Below are positions 1 to 7,885 of a stretch of DNA of 64,000 bases, piece after piece (the first letter of the stretch is position 1; every line of letters begins with the position of its first letter). The stretch is from positions 1 through 64,000 of the forward strand of contig NZ_JAERVL010000033.1 of the NCBI RefSeq assembly GCF_016745835.1, given 5' to 3'. Source of the DNA: Caldalkalibacillus salinus. GTDB lineage: Bacteria; Bacillota; Bacilli; Caldalkalibacillales; JCM-10596. The translations under genes were made by a program, and so were the position numbers. Under the pieces are notes generated by a model that saw only the letters and a program-made list of their open reading frames with translations, did not search any database and was not told the origin of the DNA.

Positions 1-52
1 TTCCTCCGCCATACATACATGAGCAGAATCGATAAGCAGGATGATTGGAGAT
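1..52 (+). other. Window edge, possible 3' tail of an unseen plus-strand gene
   Basis: Reading frame 1 is open from the window edge for 17 codons and stops with TAA at 52-54, directly before a strong terminator hairpin. This would fit the end of a plus-strand gene converging on dck, but 17 codons are too few to identify it, and the residues do not resemble a seryl-tRNA synthetase end (serS precedes dck in B. subtilis). Confidence 0.25.
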
Positions 53-97
53 AAAAAATGGACCAGGATGACAAGTCGTCGCTCTGGTCCATTTTTT
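53..97. terminator. Bidirectional intrinsic terminator
   Basis: An A6-ATGGACCAG arm (53-66) pairs with CTGGTCCAT-T6 (84-97), giving a U tract on either strand. It can end dck transcription on the minus strand and whatever enters from the left edge on the plus strand. Confidence 0.85.
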
Positions 98-168
98 ATG
101 CATTTGAATCAACTATCTAACGACTCATAAATGCCGTATAGGAGATGTGGAGGGGAAATCCTGATCTG

Positions 169-837
169 CTATCTGCCATGAATAACCGGATGATTTAATT
201 TCTTGCTTAACTTTTCTAAGATCAAGTGGATAGAGTCAGGATTATTGACGACATCATATTCATTAATATCCATCCGTAATACTGGACAAGCGGAGAATTG
301 ATTAATCCACGCTTCATAGCGGTCATATAATTCCCTCCAATACGCTAGAGGGGTGTCTTGTTCCATTTGACGCCCACGTTCATGTATTCGCTGAACGATA
401 TCCTCGAAACTACCTTCAAGATATAAAATGATATCTGGATGCGGAAAATAAGGTGTCATCACCATAGCATCAAAGAGGGATTGATACGTATCAAAGTCTG
501 TCTTCGTCATGTTCCCTTTTTCATATAGCATTCTAGCAAAGATACCCGTGTCCTCATATACTGAGCGGTCTTGGACGAAGCCACCGCCATATTCAAAAAT
601 TCTTTTCTGTTCTTTAAATCTCTCTGCTAAGAAATAAATTTGAAGATGAAAGCTCCAACGTGTAAAGTCTTGGTAAAACTTGTCTAAGTACGGATTTTGG
701 TCTACTTTTTCAAAAGAGGTGCGGAACCCTAAAGCCTCCGCGAGACGTGTGGTCATCGTTGACTTTCCCACGCCCACAGTACCAGCAATGGTAATGATGG
801 TGTCCTGTGGTATCTGATATTTATCTCGTAAATTCAT
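169..837 (-). CDS. dck: Deoxyadenosine/deoxycytidine kinase
   Basis: The protein phosphorylates deoxyadenosine and deoxycytidine in the cytoplasmic deoxynucleoside salvage pathway. At 222 residues it matches the B. subtilis Dck length. The P-loop GTVGVGKS lies at residues 19-26 and the DRS motif of deoxynucleoside kinases at about 90-92. A longer frame reaches 867, but the ATG at 835-837 has AAGGAG seven bases upstream and aligns with the family start, so I use it. The start lies inside the 3' end of dgk (17-base overlap), so the two are probably translationally coupled in a dgk-dck operon read away from tadA. The family assignment is very close; which base is preferred is inferred from similarity to B. 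subtilis Dck rather than Dgk. Confidence 0.95.
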   Translation of the reverse strand: MNLRDKYQIPQDTIITIAGTVGVGKSTMTTRLAEALGFRTSFEKVDQNPYLDKFYQDFTRWSFHLQIYFLAERFKEQKRIFEYGGGFVQDRSVYEDTGIFARMLYEKGNMTKTDFDTYQSLFDAMVMTPYFPHPDIILYLEGSFEDIVQRIHERGRQMEQDTPLAYWRELYDRYEAWINQFSACPVLRMDINEYDVVNNPDSIHLILEKLSKKLNHPVIHGR

Positions 838-1468
838 ACATATTCTCCTTTTCCAAGCTGTTTTCAAAATGCAGTAGGATAGTGTTCAAGTCGCCCTGAC
901 GGGTCACAAAGTCGAGTTGGTCACCGTCCACTTCAATCACCGGAATAGCGGGATGGGCTCGTTTAAATGCTGCCATGAAGGTCGCATAGTCCTCTGATAA
1001 TTGCTTCAAATACACGTGGTCAATATTCTTTTCTATATGTCTGCCTCGAAGCTGAATCCGTTGAACGAGGGTATCGAGGCTTGCGTTTAAGTAGATAATA
1101 AGGTTAGGTGTTGGCATGTCCTCCGTTAAGATATCATAAATCTGTAAGTACTTGTCCCGTTCTCTTTCCTGCAGTGTCCTTTGAGCGAAAATTTTATTTT
1201 TAAAGATATGATAGTCGGAGACAACGGGCTGTTGGTGACGGAGAAAGTGCTTCTCGACATCTTGTAACTGTTTATACCGATGGCACAAGAAATACATTTC
1301 AGTTTGGAAACTCCACTCTTCAATATTGTCATAAAATTTATCTAGAAAAGGATTTTCTTCTACGATTTCCTGTACTAGTTCAAATCCGTAACGGTCACTA
1401 ATCGCTTTAGCTAGTGACGTTTTCCCTACCCCGATAGGGCCCTCAATACTGATAAAGGGCGTGGTCAT
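821..1468 (-). CDS. dgk: Deoxyguanosine kinase
   Basis: A deoxyguanosine (purine deoxynucleoside) kinase of 215 residues, first gene of the dgk-dck pair. The P-loop GPIGVGKTS lies at residues 10-18 and the catalytic region around SDYH near residue 85. The motif EENPFLDKFYDN, close to the B. subtilis Dgk version, separates it from the neighbouring Dck. The ATG at 1466-1468 is preceded by GAGGAGG-type bases at about 1478-1484. The gene is divergent from tadA with only 95 bases between them, so the two promoters must lie close together. Two adjacent paralogous kinases is the standard Bacillales arrangement and supplies dNMPs from DNA turnover. Confidence 0.95.
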   Translation of the reverse strand: MTTPFISIEGPIGVGKTSLAKAISDRYGFELVQEIVEENPFLDKFYDNIEEWSFQTEMYFLCHRYKQLQDVEKHFLRHQQPVVSDYHIFKNKIFAQRTLQERERDKYLQIYDILTEDMPTPNLIIYLNASLDTLVQRIQLRGRHIEKNIDHVYLKQLSEDYATFMAAFKRAHPAIPVIEVDGDQLDFVTRQGDLNTILLHFENSLEKENMYEFTR

Positions 1469-1505
1469 AGGCTTATCCTCCTCTTGTTGATTTCCTAATT
1501 ACTTA

Positions 1506-1535
1506 TTGTACCATAGGTCTATATCAAGATATAAT
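1506..1535 (+). promoter_or_regulatory. Candidate sigma-A promoter for tadA
   Basis: TTGTAC (1506-1511), an 18-base spacer, then TATAAT (1530-1535). A second TATAAT at 1544-1549 abuts the ribosome binding site AAGGAG (1551-1556) and is too close to the gene to act as its -10. The interval also has to hold the divergent dgk promoter, which I could not define. Confidence 0.5.
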
Positions 1536-1563
1536 ATTCTCATTATAATGAAGGAGTATTTTC

Positions 1564-2076
1564 ATGGATCAACAAGCATGTGGCAGGTCAGAGCACGACA
1601 AATACATGGCTGAAGCGATTGAATGGGCTAAGATAGCAGAAACCTATGGAGAAATTCCTATTGGCGCAGTCATAGTGAAGGATGAACAAATCATTGGTAC
1701 AGGTTACAATCGTAGGGAAACGGACCGTAATCCGTTAGGGCATGCTGAAATCATGGCCATTAACGAAGCAGCTCGCCACCTTGGAGGGTGGCGTTTGGAG
1801 AATTGTACGTTATATGTTACCCTAGAACCATGTCCAATGTGTGCAGGGGCGATTATTCAATCTAGAATAACCACGCTTGTCTATGGGACCGACGACCCCA
1901 AATCAGGGTACGCAGGGTCGCTTTATAACGTCTTACAAGATGAGAGGTTAAACCATCAGGCAGACGTCATTCCTCATATACGACAATTAGAATGTCAGTG
2001 CTTGCTTAAGGATTTTTTCCGACGTTTACGTCAGAGTAAAAAGCAAGAAAAACAAAGTCGGACGGAGTATGAGTGA
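1564..2076 (+). CDS. tadA: tRNA-specific adenosine deaminase TadA
   Basis: Converts adenosine 34 to inosine in the tRNA-Arg(ACG) anticodon. The zinc deaminase signature is complete: His60-Ala-Glu62 supplies a zinc ligand and the proton shuttle, and the PCxxC motif at Cys90 and Cys93 supplies the other ligands. At 170 residues it is within the family range, with a basic, polar tail after residue 155. AAGGAG lies eight bases before the ATG. It stands alone between divergent dgk and the SRP RNA gene, as in B. subtilis. Confidence 0.96.
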   Translation: MDQQACGRSEHDKYMAEAIEWAKIAETYGEIPIGAVIVKDEQIIGTGYNRRETDRNPLGHAEIMAINEAARHLGGWRLENCTLYVTLEPCPMCAGAIIQSRITTLVYGTDDPKSGYAGSLYNVLQDERLNHQADVIPHIRQLECQCLLKDFFRRLRQSKKQEKQSRTEYE

Positions 2077-2103
2077 CATCATTCACGTTGGTAAACATTA
2101 CCC

Positions 2104-2132
2104 TTGAGTTATGCATTGGTTTTCGTTATAAT
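2104..2132 (+). promoter_or_regulatory. Promoter of the SRP RNA gene
   Basis: TTGAGT (2104-2109), a 17-base spacer and a perfect TATAAT (2127-2132). Predicted initiation near 2139 leaves a 5' precursor segment containing a small GCATCA/TGATGC hairpin (about 2140-2156), in line with the processed precursor known for B. subtilis scRNA. Confidence 0.8.
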
Positions 2133-2171
2133 GGTATATGCATCACATTTTGATGCCTAACAATCATAAAC

Positions 2172-2450
2172 AAAGTTTGCTGTGCTAGATGGGGAGGTAG
2201 CGGTGCCCTGTAACCTGCAATCCGCTATAGCAGGGTTGAATTCCTATCTAAGGTTTGTATCATGCAGGGTCTGGTTCATGCAAGTGGTGTTGACGAATGG
2301 GTCCTACGCAACGAGATCCCATGAATCCCGTCAGGTCCGGAAGGAAGCAGCGGTAAGTGGTCCATTTCGTGTGCCGCAGGATTGCCTGTTTTGAGCTAAC
2401 TACATGGATTCGCTTGTGTGATACTTATCGAAGATAGGTGCGCAGCATTA
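2172..2450 (+). ncRNA. scr: Signal recognition particle RNA, large Bacillus type (scRNA)
   Basis: Near-identical blocks to B. subtilis scRNA appear in order: TTGCTGTGCTAGA, GGGGAGGTAGCGGTGCCCTGTA and CCTGCAATCCGCT in the Alu-type 5' domain, GTGGTGTTGACG, then the S-domain core GTCAGGTCCGGAAGGAAGCAGC near 2330-2352, and GAGCTAACT on the 3' side. The 5' TTGCTGTGC (2177-2185) pairs with GCGCAGCA near 2440-2447, closing the molecule at about 270-280 nt. This is the long form with an Alu domain, not the 4.5S form. Exact mature ends are uncertain by some ten bases. Confidence 0.95.
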
Positions 2451-2477
2451 TTAAAATATACTGGTACTTAAACGATA

Positions 2478-2503
2478 AACACCTGAATGACAGGTGTTTT
2501 TTT
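2478..2503 (+). terminator. Terminator of the SRP RNA gene
   Basis: The stem ACACCTG / CAGGTGT closes a five-base loop and is followed by a run of Ts from 2497. Confidence 0.9.
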
Positions 2504-2555
2504 CAATATATAAATTAAGTGTCTGCTACAGAGCAGTGAGTAGCATGCGCGTTAT

Positions 2556-2602
2556 ACAAACCTTCAGTCTCATATCCATACGCATGAGGTAAAAAGGTTT
2601 GT
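2556..2602. repeat. Nested inverted repeat upstream of dnaX
   Basis: A perfect nine-base arm ACAAACCTT (2556-2564) pairs with AAGGTTTGT (2594-2602). Inside it CTCAT (2569-2573) pairs with ATGAG (2584-2588). It ends eight bases before the dnaX -10, so it covers the -35 zone. There is no T tract, which argues against a terminator. Confidence 0.5.
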
Positions 2603-2606
2603 GCCA

Positions 2607-2615
2607 TGATATAAT
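2607..2615 (+). promoter_or_regulatory. Candidate extended -10 promoter for dnaX
   Basis: TGATATAAT is a TGn-extended perfect -10. No good -35 hexamer lies at 17 bases upstream. Initiation near 2622 would give a leader of about 30 bases before the dnaX ATG. Confidence 0.5.
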
Positions 2616-2650
2616 AGATATAGCATGTAACGAAGAATGGAGAAGACTCT

Positions 2651-4498
2651 ATGAGCTACCAAGCATTGTATAGGTTATGGCGACCGCAACAATTTCAAGA
2701 CGTTGTGGGTCAGGAACACATCACCAAAACCTTACAAAACGCCTTGTTGGAAGCAAACTACTCCCACGCTTACCTCTTTAACGGACCGCGTGGTACAGGT
2801 AAAACAAGTACGGCGAAGATACTAGCTAAGGCTGTTAACTGCGAAAAAGCACCCGCCCCTGAGCCGTGTAACGCTTGTCGTACGTGCCAAGGTATTACAA
2901 ATGGCACTGTGGTGGACGTGGTTGAGATAGACGCCGCTTCTAACAACGGGGTTGATGAAATTAGGGAGTTAAGGGATAAAGTACGTTTCTCTCCGACTGA
3001 AGCACGTGTGAAGGTGTACATCATTGATGAGGTACATATGCTAAGTCAGGGTGCGTTTAATGCGCTGTTGAAAACCCTTGAAGAACCGCCAGCGCATGTC
3101 ATGTTTATATTGGCAACTACGGAGCCTCACAAAATTCCACTCACCATTATCTCCCGTTGTCAGCGATTTGACTTTCGGCGGATATCCAAATCAGCGATTG
3201 CTGACCAACTGCAGTGGGTGTGTGAACAAGAGGACATCGTGGCTGAACCCCAAGCGGTACAATTACTCGCGCAGGTCGCTGAAGGTGGGATGAGAGACGC
3301 TCTTAGTCTTTTAGATCAGGCCGAATCGTATGCGGTGGAAGAAGTAACGCTAGAGGACGTTCTCGCCGTCACTGGGGCGGTATCTCAGGAGGCCCTTTCA
3401 GATTTGGCTGATGCGATGCTCGCGGGTCAACTCGACCACGCGCTGACCTCTTTACATCGATTATTAGACCAAGGCAAGGAGCCTGTACGCCTAGTAGAAG
3501 ACTTGATCTATTACTTCAGAGATCTGCTATTATATCAAACCGCACCCGGATTAGAGGATATGCTTGAGCGCGTTCAAGTCACTGAAGACCTGAAGCGCAA
3601 AGCGGAGACATATAGTCCTGAACAAATCAGCCAAGGCATTGAGAAGCTTAGTGCTGTCCAACAAGAGATGAAATGGAGCAACCATCCTCGGGTGTACCTA
3701 GAGGTCATTTGTATTCAGTTGGCTGGGCTCGAAGCAGGCGAGGATAGAAGGCAAGTACAAGCGGACACTCGCCCTTCAAACGTCACGTCAGCGTCAGGGC
3801 AAATAGCGGAGCACACAAGCACAAACCAAGCGGGCATAGCACCAACAGGACAACAAACTGAAGAGGTACGTGCTTTGCAGAGCAAGGTGTCGGAGCTTGA
3901 ACAAGCGCTAACATCTATTCGGAAGGCGATACAATCAGGTCAAAAGGCAGCAGATGAGACCGACGCATCTAAACCGACTAAAAAGTCGGTTCCACCACCG
4001 ATGTCTAGACAACGCTTGATAGAATTGCTCAAAACAGCAAGCAAGTCTCACTTACATCGTTTGGGTGAGAACTGGAGCCAGATTTTAGAGCAGGTTAAGA
4101 AAAAGAAAATTGTACTCAAGGCTTTATTGGATGATTGTGAACCTGTGGCTTGTGGTGACACCTTTTTTCTATTATCATTTAAAAATGAGTTTCATCGGAA
4201 TACAACGGAAGATCCTGATAATCGTGAAATGATAGAGGAGGTTGTCGCAAACCTATTACAATCCCCTGTCAAAATGGTTACAATTATGTATAATGAATGG
4301 GATGAAGTGAAAGAACAATTCATCCGTGAACAAGCAGGGGAAAAAGACAATCCATCCCCTCCCCCTCATCCAGAACACCAACAAAATCAGCAAAATGACC
4401 AAGAACATCATGAAGAGGCGGTCAGACTCTTTGGTGACCTTGTCGAATTAGTTGATGGGGAAGATTCACAACATAAAAAGGAGGACAATGAATCATGA
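2651..4498 (+). CDS. dnaX: DNA polymerase III gamma/tau subunit
   Basis: The clamp-loader ATPase that joins the replicative polymerases to the helicase. Residues 45-53 are the Walker A motif GPRGTGKTS; Cys64, 73, 76 and 79 form the zinc module; DEVH at 126-129 is Walker B and the SRC arginine-finger motif lies near residue 170. AAA+ domains and the oligomerisation domain run to about residue 360, then a polar linker, then the tau-specific C-terminal domain from about 450. The protein ends in an acidic, Gln/His-rich tail and has 615 residues, longer than the 563 of B. subtilis. Its stop overlaps the ebfC start (ATGA), and recR follows, the usual dnaX-ebfC-recR operon. A hairpin lies in the linker (see findings). 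Confidence 0.97.
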   Translation: MSYQALYRLWRPQQFQDVVGQEHITKTLQNALLEANYSHAYLFNGPRGTGKTSTAKILAKAVNCEKAPAPEPCNACRTCQGITNGTVVDVVEIDAASNNGVDEIRELRDKVRFSPTEARVKVYIIDEVHMLSQGAFNALLKTLEEPPAHVMFILATTEPHKIPLTIISRCQRFDFRRISKSAIADQLQWVCEQEDIVAEPQAVQLLAQVAEGGMRDALSLLDQAESYAVEEVTLEDVLAVTGAVSQEALSDLADAMLAGQLDHALTSLHRLLDQGKEPVRLVEDLIYYFRDLLLYQTAPGLEDMLERVQVTEDLKRKAETYSPEQISQGIEKLSAVQQEMKWSNHPRVYLEVICIQLAGLEAGEDRRQVQADTRPSNVTSASGQIAEHTSTNQAGIAPTGQQTEEVRALQSKVSELEQALTSIRKAIQSGQKAADETDASKPTKKSVPPPMSRQRLIELLKTASKSHLHRLGENWSQILEQVKKKKIVLKALLDDCEPVACGDTFFLLSFKNEFHRNTTEDPDNREMIEEVVANLLQSPVKMVTIMYNEWDEVKEQFIREQAGEKDNPSPPPHPEHQQNQQNDQEHHEEAVRLFGDLVELVDGEDSQHKKEDNES

Positions 4499-4806
4499 AA
4501 AACATGGGTGGCATGATGAAACAAGTACAAAAGCTTCAAAAGCAAATGCAAGAAGCACAAGAGAAGCTTAAAGAGAAAACAGTAGAAGGCACAGCCGGCG
4601 GTGGTATGGTGACCGTTACGGCCAATGGACATAAAGAAATTCTAGATATTAAAATATCAGAAGAAGCCGTTGACCCAGATGATGTAGAAATGCTCCAAGA
4701 CCTTGTATTAGCGGCAATGAACGATGCCCTTAAACAAGTGGATGAGCTTGTTCAGGAAGACATGGGTAAATATACAGGAGGAATGAACCTACCGGGATTA
4801 TTCTAA
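4495..4806 (+). CDS. ebfC: Nucleoid-associated protein YbaB/EbfC family (YaaK)
   Basis: A 103-residue member of the YbaB/EbfC family of dimeric nucleoid-associated DNA-binding proteins. The start has the Met-rich family signature followed by a [17 protein letters not shown] helix, then the conserved [16 protein letters not shown] beta strands and the MNLPGLF end. It overlaps the dnaX stop by four bases and precedes recR by 25 bases, so it is cotranscribed and probably translationally coupled. The exact cellular role of the Bacillus protein is not settled. Confidence 0.96.
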   Translation: MKNMGGMMKQVQKLQKQMQEAQEKLKEKTVEGTAGGGMVTVTANGHKEILDIKISEEAVDPDDVEMLQDLVLAAMNDALKQVDELVQEDMGKYTGGMNLPGLF

Positions 4807-4831
4807 CGGCCTTCCTTAAGGGGGAACAAAG

Positions 4832-5428
4832 GTGCATTACCCAGAACCGATATCAAAACTGATTGAAGGCTTTATGAAGTTGCCAGGCATCGGACCTAAA
4901 ACAGCCGGTCGTCTGGCCTTTTACGTCCTTTCTATGAAAGAGGATGACGTCTTAGATCTTGCCAAATCACTCGTCAACGCTAAGCGAAATCTACAATATT
5001 GCTCTGTATGCAGTAATATAACGGATCACGATCCGTGTCGTATCTGTCAAGATAAACAACGAGATCGTTCCGTTATTTGTATTGTGCAAGACCCGAAGGA
5101 TGTCATCGCTATGGAGAGAACCAAGGAGTACGATGGCTTGTATCATGTCTTGCATGGGGCAATCTCACCCATGGACGGGATCGGGCCAGAAGATATTAAG
5201 ATTCCCGATCTTCTAAAACGGCTCCAGGATGACGAGGTCCAAGAGATCATATTGGCTACTAATCCAACAATTGAAGGAGAAGCAACGTCCATGTATATCT
5301 CCAAGTTGGTCAAACCATTTGAACTTAAGGTGACACGTATCGCCCACGGATTACCGGTGGGTGGGGACCTAGAGTATGCTGATGAGGTGACTCTAAGCAA
5401 GGCGTTAGAAGGTAGACGTGAGCTATAA
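4832..5428 (+). CDS. recR: Recombination mediator RecR
   Basis: Acts with RecO and RecF to load RecA on gapped DNA. It has 198 residues, the usual length: a helix-hairpin-helix at about 10-30 ([14 protein letters not shown]), a four-cysteine zinc finger (Cys57, 60, 69, 72), a Toprim domain at about 80-175 and the C-terminal [16 protein letters not shown] motif. The start is GTG at 4832 with AAGGGGG eight bases upstream; it matches the short N terminus of the family. Confidence 0.97.
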   Translation: MHYPEPISKLIEGFMKLPGIGPKTAGRLAFYVLSMKEDDVLDLAKSLVNAKRNLQYCSVCSNITDHDPCRICQDKQRDRSVICIVQDPKDVIAMERTKEYDGLYHVLHGAISPMDGIGPEDIKIPDLLKRLQDDEVQEIILATNPTIEGEATSMYISKLVKPFELKVTRIAHGLPVGGDLEYADEVTLSKALEGRREL

Positions 5429-5475
5429 TAAATTGAGTTGGCTGTGAAGAAAACAGGAGGAACGCACAAAGTGTC

Positions 5476-5516
5476 ATGAACGTCCTTTCTCTCTCATAGG
5501 ATGGAGAGAGGGAGGG
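5476..5516 (+). promoter_or_regulatory. Hairpin burying the yaaL ribosome binding site
   Basis: Bases 5483-5495 can pair with 5504-5516 to form a 13-bp stem (ten Watson-Crick, three GU pairs) around an eight-base loop. The right arm contains the whole GGAGGG ribosome binding site of yaaL. A seven-codon frame (5476-5499, ATG to TAG) covers the left arm, so its translation would open the stem. The nearest AGGAGG (5455-5460) is 15 bases from that ATG, which is longer than ideal. Confidence 0.45.
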
Positions 5517-5522
5517 ATGGAC

Positions 5523-5759
5523 ATGTTCTGGCATAAGCGTGACGTGAAGTTGAACGAGCAGTACCGGCTCATGACAAGTATCGAACATGCTAGAAAAAAG
5601 TGGACCGAGATTCAGGCCTGGCGGATAGAAGACAAGGAAGACATGTATTCTCAAATGCCTAAGGTGCTAGCGGAAATCAGGTACCGCTACCTTTTACAAC
5701 AGGCGAGAAAAAGGGAATTTATGAATTATTGGTATTTAGATCTAGACCGTGATTCATGA
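5523..5759 (+). CDS. yaaL: YaaL family protein (DUF2508)
   Basis: A small, highly charged cytoplasmic protein of unknown function, conserved between recR and bofA in Bacillales. The product is 78 residues from the ATG at 5523, which has GGAGGG at a six-base spacing; the in-frame ATG at 5517 would give 80 residues but sits directly against that site. Position, length and the pattern of an N-terminal basic segment, central helix and an aromatic end (YLLQQARKREF) agree with B. subtilis YaaL. The ribosome binding site lies in a strong hairpin. Confidence 0.85.
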   Translation: MFWHKRDVKLNEQYRLMTSIEHARKKWTEIQAWRIEDKEDMYSQMPKVLAEIRYRYLLQQARKREFMNYWYLDLDRDS

Positions 5760-5829
5760 CGGTTCTAAATCCTTTGTAGACGAGTATGTATGCCATAAGG
5801 ACGTCTAAAATAAAGGAGGATTTAAAGCC

Positions 5830-6090
5830 ATGGATATGTACCCTATCGGTGTGATGATCATCGTGACACTACTATTCCTTATTCTTAATCACTATAGGTG
5901 GAAACCTGTACAATGGTTTGGAAAAGGAGTCATCCATCTGATGATGGGGGCTGCCTTTCTGTTCGTCTTTAACATTTTTGCTGATTATTTTAGCCTCTAT
6001 ATACCTCTTAACATCATTACGGTGGCCGTTGCAGGATTTTTAGGGCTGCCGGGGGTAGCCGCTCTAGCCTGTCTAAAAATGATGATGTAG
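5830..6090 (+). CDS. bofA: Pro-sigma-K processing inhibitor BofA
   Basis: BofA sits in the outer forespore membrane and holds the SpoIVFB protease inactive until the forespore signal arrives. The 86-residue protein has two hydrophobic segments (about 5-20 and 33-55) and a conserved C-terminal stretch IPLNIITVAVAGFLGLPGVAAL containing the family's NxxT and GxPG motifs. AGGAGG lies ten bases before the ATG. It closes the dnaX-recR-yaaL-bofA cluster and is followed by a terminator. Confidence 0.93.
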   Translation: MDMYPIGVMIIVTLLFLILNHYRWKPVQWFGKGVIHLMMGAAFLFVFNIFADYFSLYIPLNIITVAVAGFLGLPGVAALACLKMMM

Positions 6091-6162
6091 ACCCTTTACT
6101 TAACTTTTACTACGTATGTACGTATGTTGCGAATATCTAAATAATAAATTTATCGTCACCAC

Positions 6163-6191
6163 ACTTGCAGATGTCTGCAAGTATTTTTTTT
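6163..6191 (+). terminator. Terminator after bofA
   Basis: ACTTGCAG / CTGCAAGT forms an eight-base stem with a four-base loop, followed by eight Ts. Confidence 0.92.
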
Positions 6192-6254
6192 GCCTCGTTT
6201 TCGGATGCTAAACATAAAGAAAGTTTACGGCATCATGAAGGAAAGGGTTGAGGT

Positions 6255-7451
6255 GTGGTGAAGGGAACAAAGAGACAGTATGGGTATTTACAACATTTTG
6301 AGCAGAATGCTTCTATCCCTTCCTGGGAAGTCACACGGCTTATGTCTGAATGGCAAAAGCATGATGAAAGATTTTTGCAGGGAAAGCCCTCTATCAAACT
6401 AACGGATGATGAACAAAGGGTCGTCTCTGAGATAGAGGATTTAACTGAAAAATATAATCGTAACAATGTCACCCGAACGAAGGCGTATCTTTCTTTTTAT
6501 CGCCGACATCCAGAAATACACTGGGCCCTTCTAGCGCATATGGTTTCTAGAAATGGGGGCTGGAACATGACTGATCTAAAAGGGGACATGCTCCCACATT
6601 TACTCTCGAAGGATGAACTGAAGCATTTTTTCCACCTATTAGAGCGGTGTAACTGGTTGATCTTTCAGGATGCTTATCCTCAACTTCTTCTGTATGAGCG
6701 GAGCAAACAATCTAAAAAACCCTTGTTTCATCTACTGCCTTATTTTCACGTCTCTACTTTCATGAAGCTCATGTGGTCATGGTTTTGGTTGCGATACAAC
6801 CAACTAGGTGTGACGCAACGATCATCTAAAGGCATCACATACGCCCTTATTATGAATGAGCAGCATCATATAGAAGACCGCGTTGTACAGCATCCATCGT
6901 ATGAGCATCAAGTCTTTGAACACTGGCCATTCATCATACAACAAATTATGCATTTCAATCAGGTGCTATTCCCTTACCTTCAGGGACGGCATATCCGTGT
7001 CGCGGGGACCATCATGAGGAAATTTCAAGACATACAAGAAAGAATCCGCGTAGGAAAGAGATTATATCAGATTTTGTTTATCACTCCTGAAGTGTCCCCA
7101 GGTATCCAGCGTTGGGCATTGAAGACTGAACATACTGGCTCTAGGCAGGATTATTGGCCCCGACTATTCAGCGATCAAAGGTCCTTTTTATCAGCGTCCC
7201 ATACTCATCTGAAGGGGAACCAACTCCACAAGAAAAACGACGCCATTTATAGTCCCACTTTACAGCAAGCGTGGCCCAATGTTACACATCGACCGGCCGA
7301 GCGCGCCGAATGGTGTACGAAGGAGGCGTTTTTTCAGCAATGGGCACAGGAAGAAAAAAATAAAGCTTTTGAGATGACCAATGAGCATCTTGATGCATTA
7401 AATAAGATAGACGCGACTTCAGTTGGGTTTGTAAAACTATTTAGAAAATAA
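6255..7451 (+). CDS. DUF2515 family protein (YppC-like)
   Basis: A 398-residue protein that I recognise as the DUF2515 family (B. subtilis YppC) from the block NRNNVTRTKAYLSFYRRHPE followed by IHWALLAHMVSRNGGWNMTDL at about residues 62-105. The function of the family is unknown. The protein is rich in aromatic residues and His, without a signal peptide; hydrophobic stretches near 160-180 are short and broken by charges, so I call it cytoplasmic or peripheral. The start is GTG at 6255 (a second GTG follows at 6258) with AAGGAAAGGG upstream. It lies alone between the bofA terminator and gin, a place occupied by an rRNA operon in B. subtilis. Confidence 0.8.
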   Translation: MVKGTKRQYGYLQHFEQNASIPSWEVTRLMSEWQKHDERFLQGKPSIKLTDDEQRVVSEIEDLTEKYNRNNVTRTKAYLSFYRRHPEIHWALLAHMVSRNGGWNMTDLKGDMLPHLLSKDELKHFFHLLERCNWLIFQDAYPQLLLYERSKQSKKPLFHLLPYFHVSTFMKLMWSWFWLRYNQLGVTQRSSKGITYALIMNEQHHIEDRVVQHPSYEHQVFEHWPFIIQQIMHFNQVLFPYLQGRHIRVAGTIMRKFQDIQERIRVGKRLYQILFITPEVSPGIQRWALKTEHTGSRQDYWPRLFSDQRSFLSASHTHLKGNQLHKKNDAIYSPTLQQAWPNVTHRPAERAEWCTKEAFFQQWAQEEKNKAFEMTNEHLDALNKIDATSVGFVKLFRK

Positions 7452-7477
7452 AATTGAAAAATAAAAACGTTTAAAAA

Positions 7478-7507
7478 GTATAAAATGAAGCCCAACATCC
7501 CATAATG
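7478..7507 (+). promoter_or_regulatory. Candidate sigma-F/sigma-G promoter for gin
   Basis: GTATA (7478-7482), an 18-base spacer and CATAATG (7501-7507) fit the forespore pattern GHATR-N17/18-CATHHTA with one mismatch in the last base. B. subtilis csfB is known to be under forespore sigma factors, which supports the match. Confidence 0.6.
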
Positions 7508-7554
7508 TGGGAAAAAGCATTGTAATAAATAATGGGGAAAGTGAGGATGGTGTC

Positions 7555-7752
7555 ATGCAAGCACAAGTCAAACAGCGTGTACCTGAAATGTGCGTGATCT
7601 GCTCACGCCATCAGGATGAAGGTATTCATATTTGGCATCAATTTATCTGTCGAGAGTGTGAAACCGAGATCGTTATGACTGACGTTTCTGAGGAAAAATA
7701 TAACTTTTTCGTACAACAAATGAAACGGATATGGCTCAAAGAAAATGCCTGA
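7555..7752 (+). CDS. csfB: Anti-sigma-G factor Gin (CsfB)
   Basis: Gin binds and inhibits sigma-G early in the forespore, and can also act on sigma-E. The zinc-binding CxxC pairs are CVIC (about residues 12-15) and CREC (about 33-36), separated by the family motif GIHIWHQFI. From the ATG at 7555 the protein has 65 residues, matching the 64 of B. subtilis; the frame is open further upstream, but GTGAGG at 7540-7545 supports this start. It is monocistronic, followed by a strong terminator. Confidence 0.9.
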   Translation: MQAQVKQRVPEMCVICSRHQDEGIHIWHQFICRECETEIVMTDVSEEKYNFFVQQMKRIWLKENA

Positions 7753-7821
7753 TGTCACACGGCTTAAAAGGCATTGGCTATAATGAGGTCTAATAATAAG
7801 ATACGCAGCGCACACGTGTTA

Positions 7822-7866
7822 AAATAAACAGGGACAGAACAATGGGGTCTGTCCCTGTTTATTTTT
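7822..7866. terminator. Strong terminator after gin
   Basis: A perfect 17-base stem (7822-7838 with 7848-7864) around a nine-base loop, with As before and Ts after, so it could work from both sides. Confidence 0.93.
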
Positions 7867-7885
7867 AGTGTAGGAGGACAAAAAC

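Noticed and set aside
2182-2394. 70-codon open frame on the plus strand
   Set aside because: It lies inside the SRP RNA gene; the conserved RNA explains the sequence.
6091-6254. rRNA operon expected after bofA
   Set aside because: No rRNA sequence is present; only a terminator and a gene leader.
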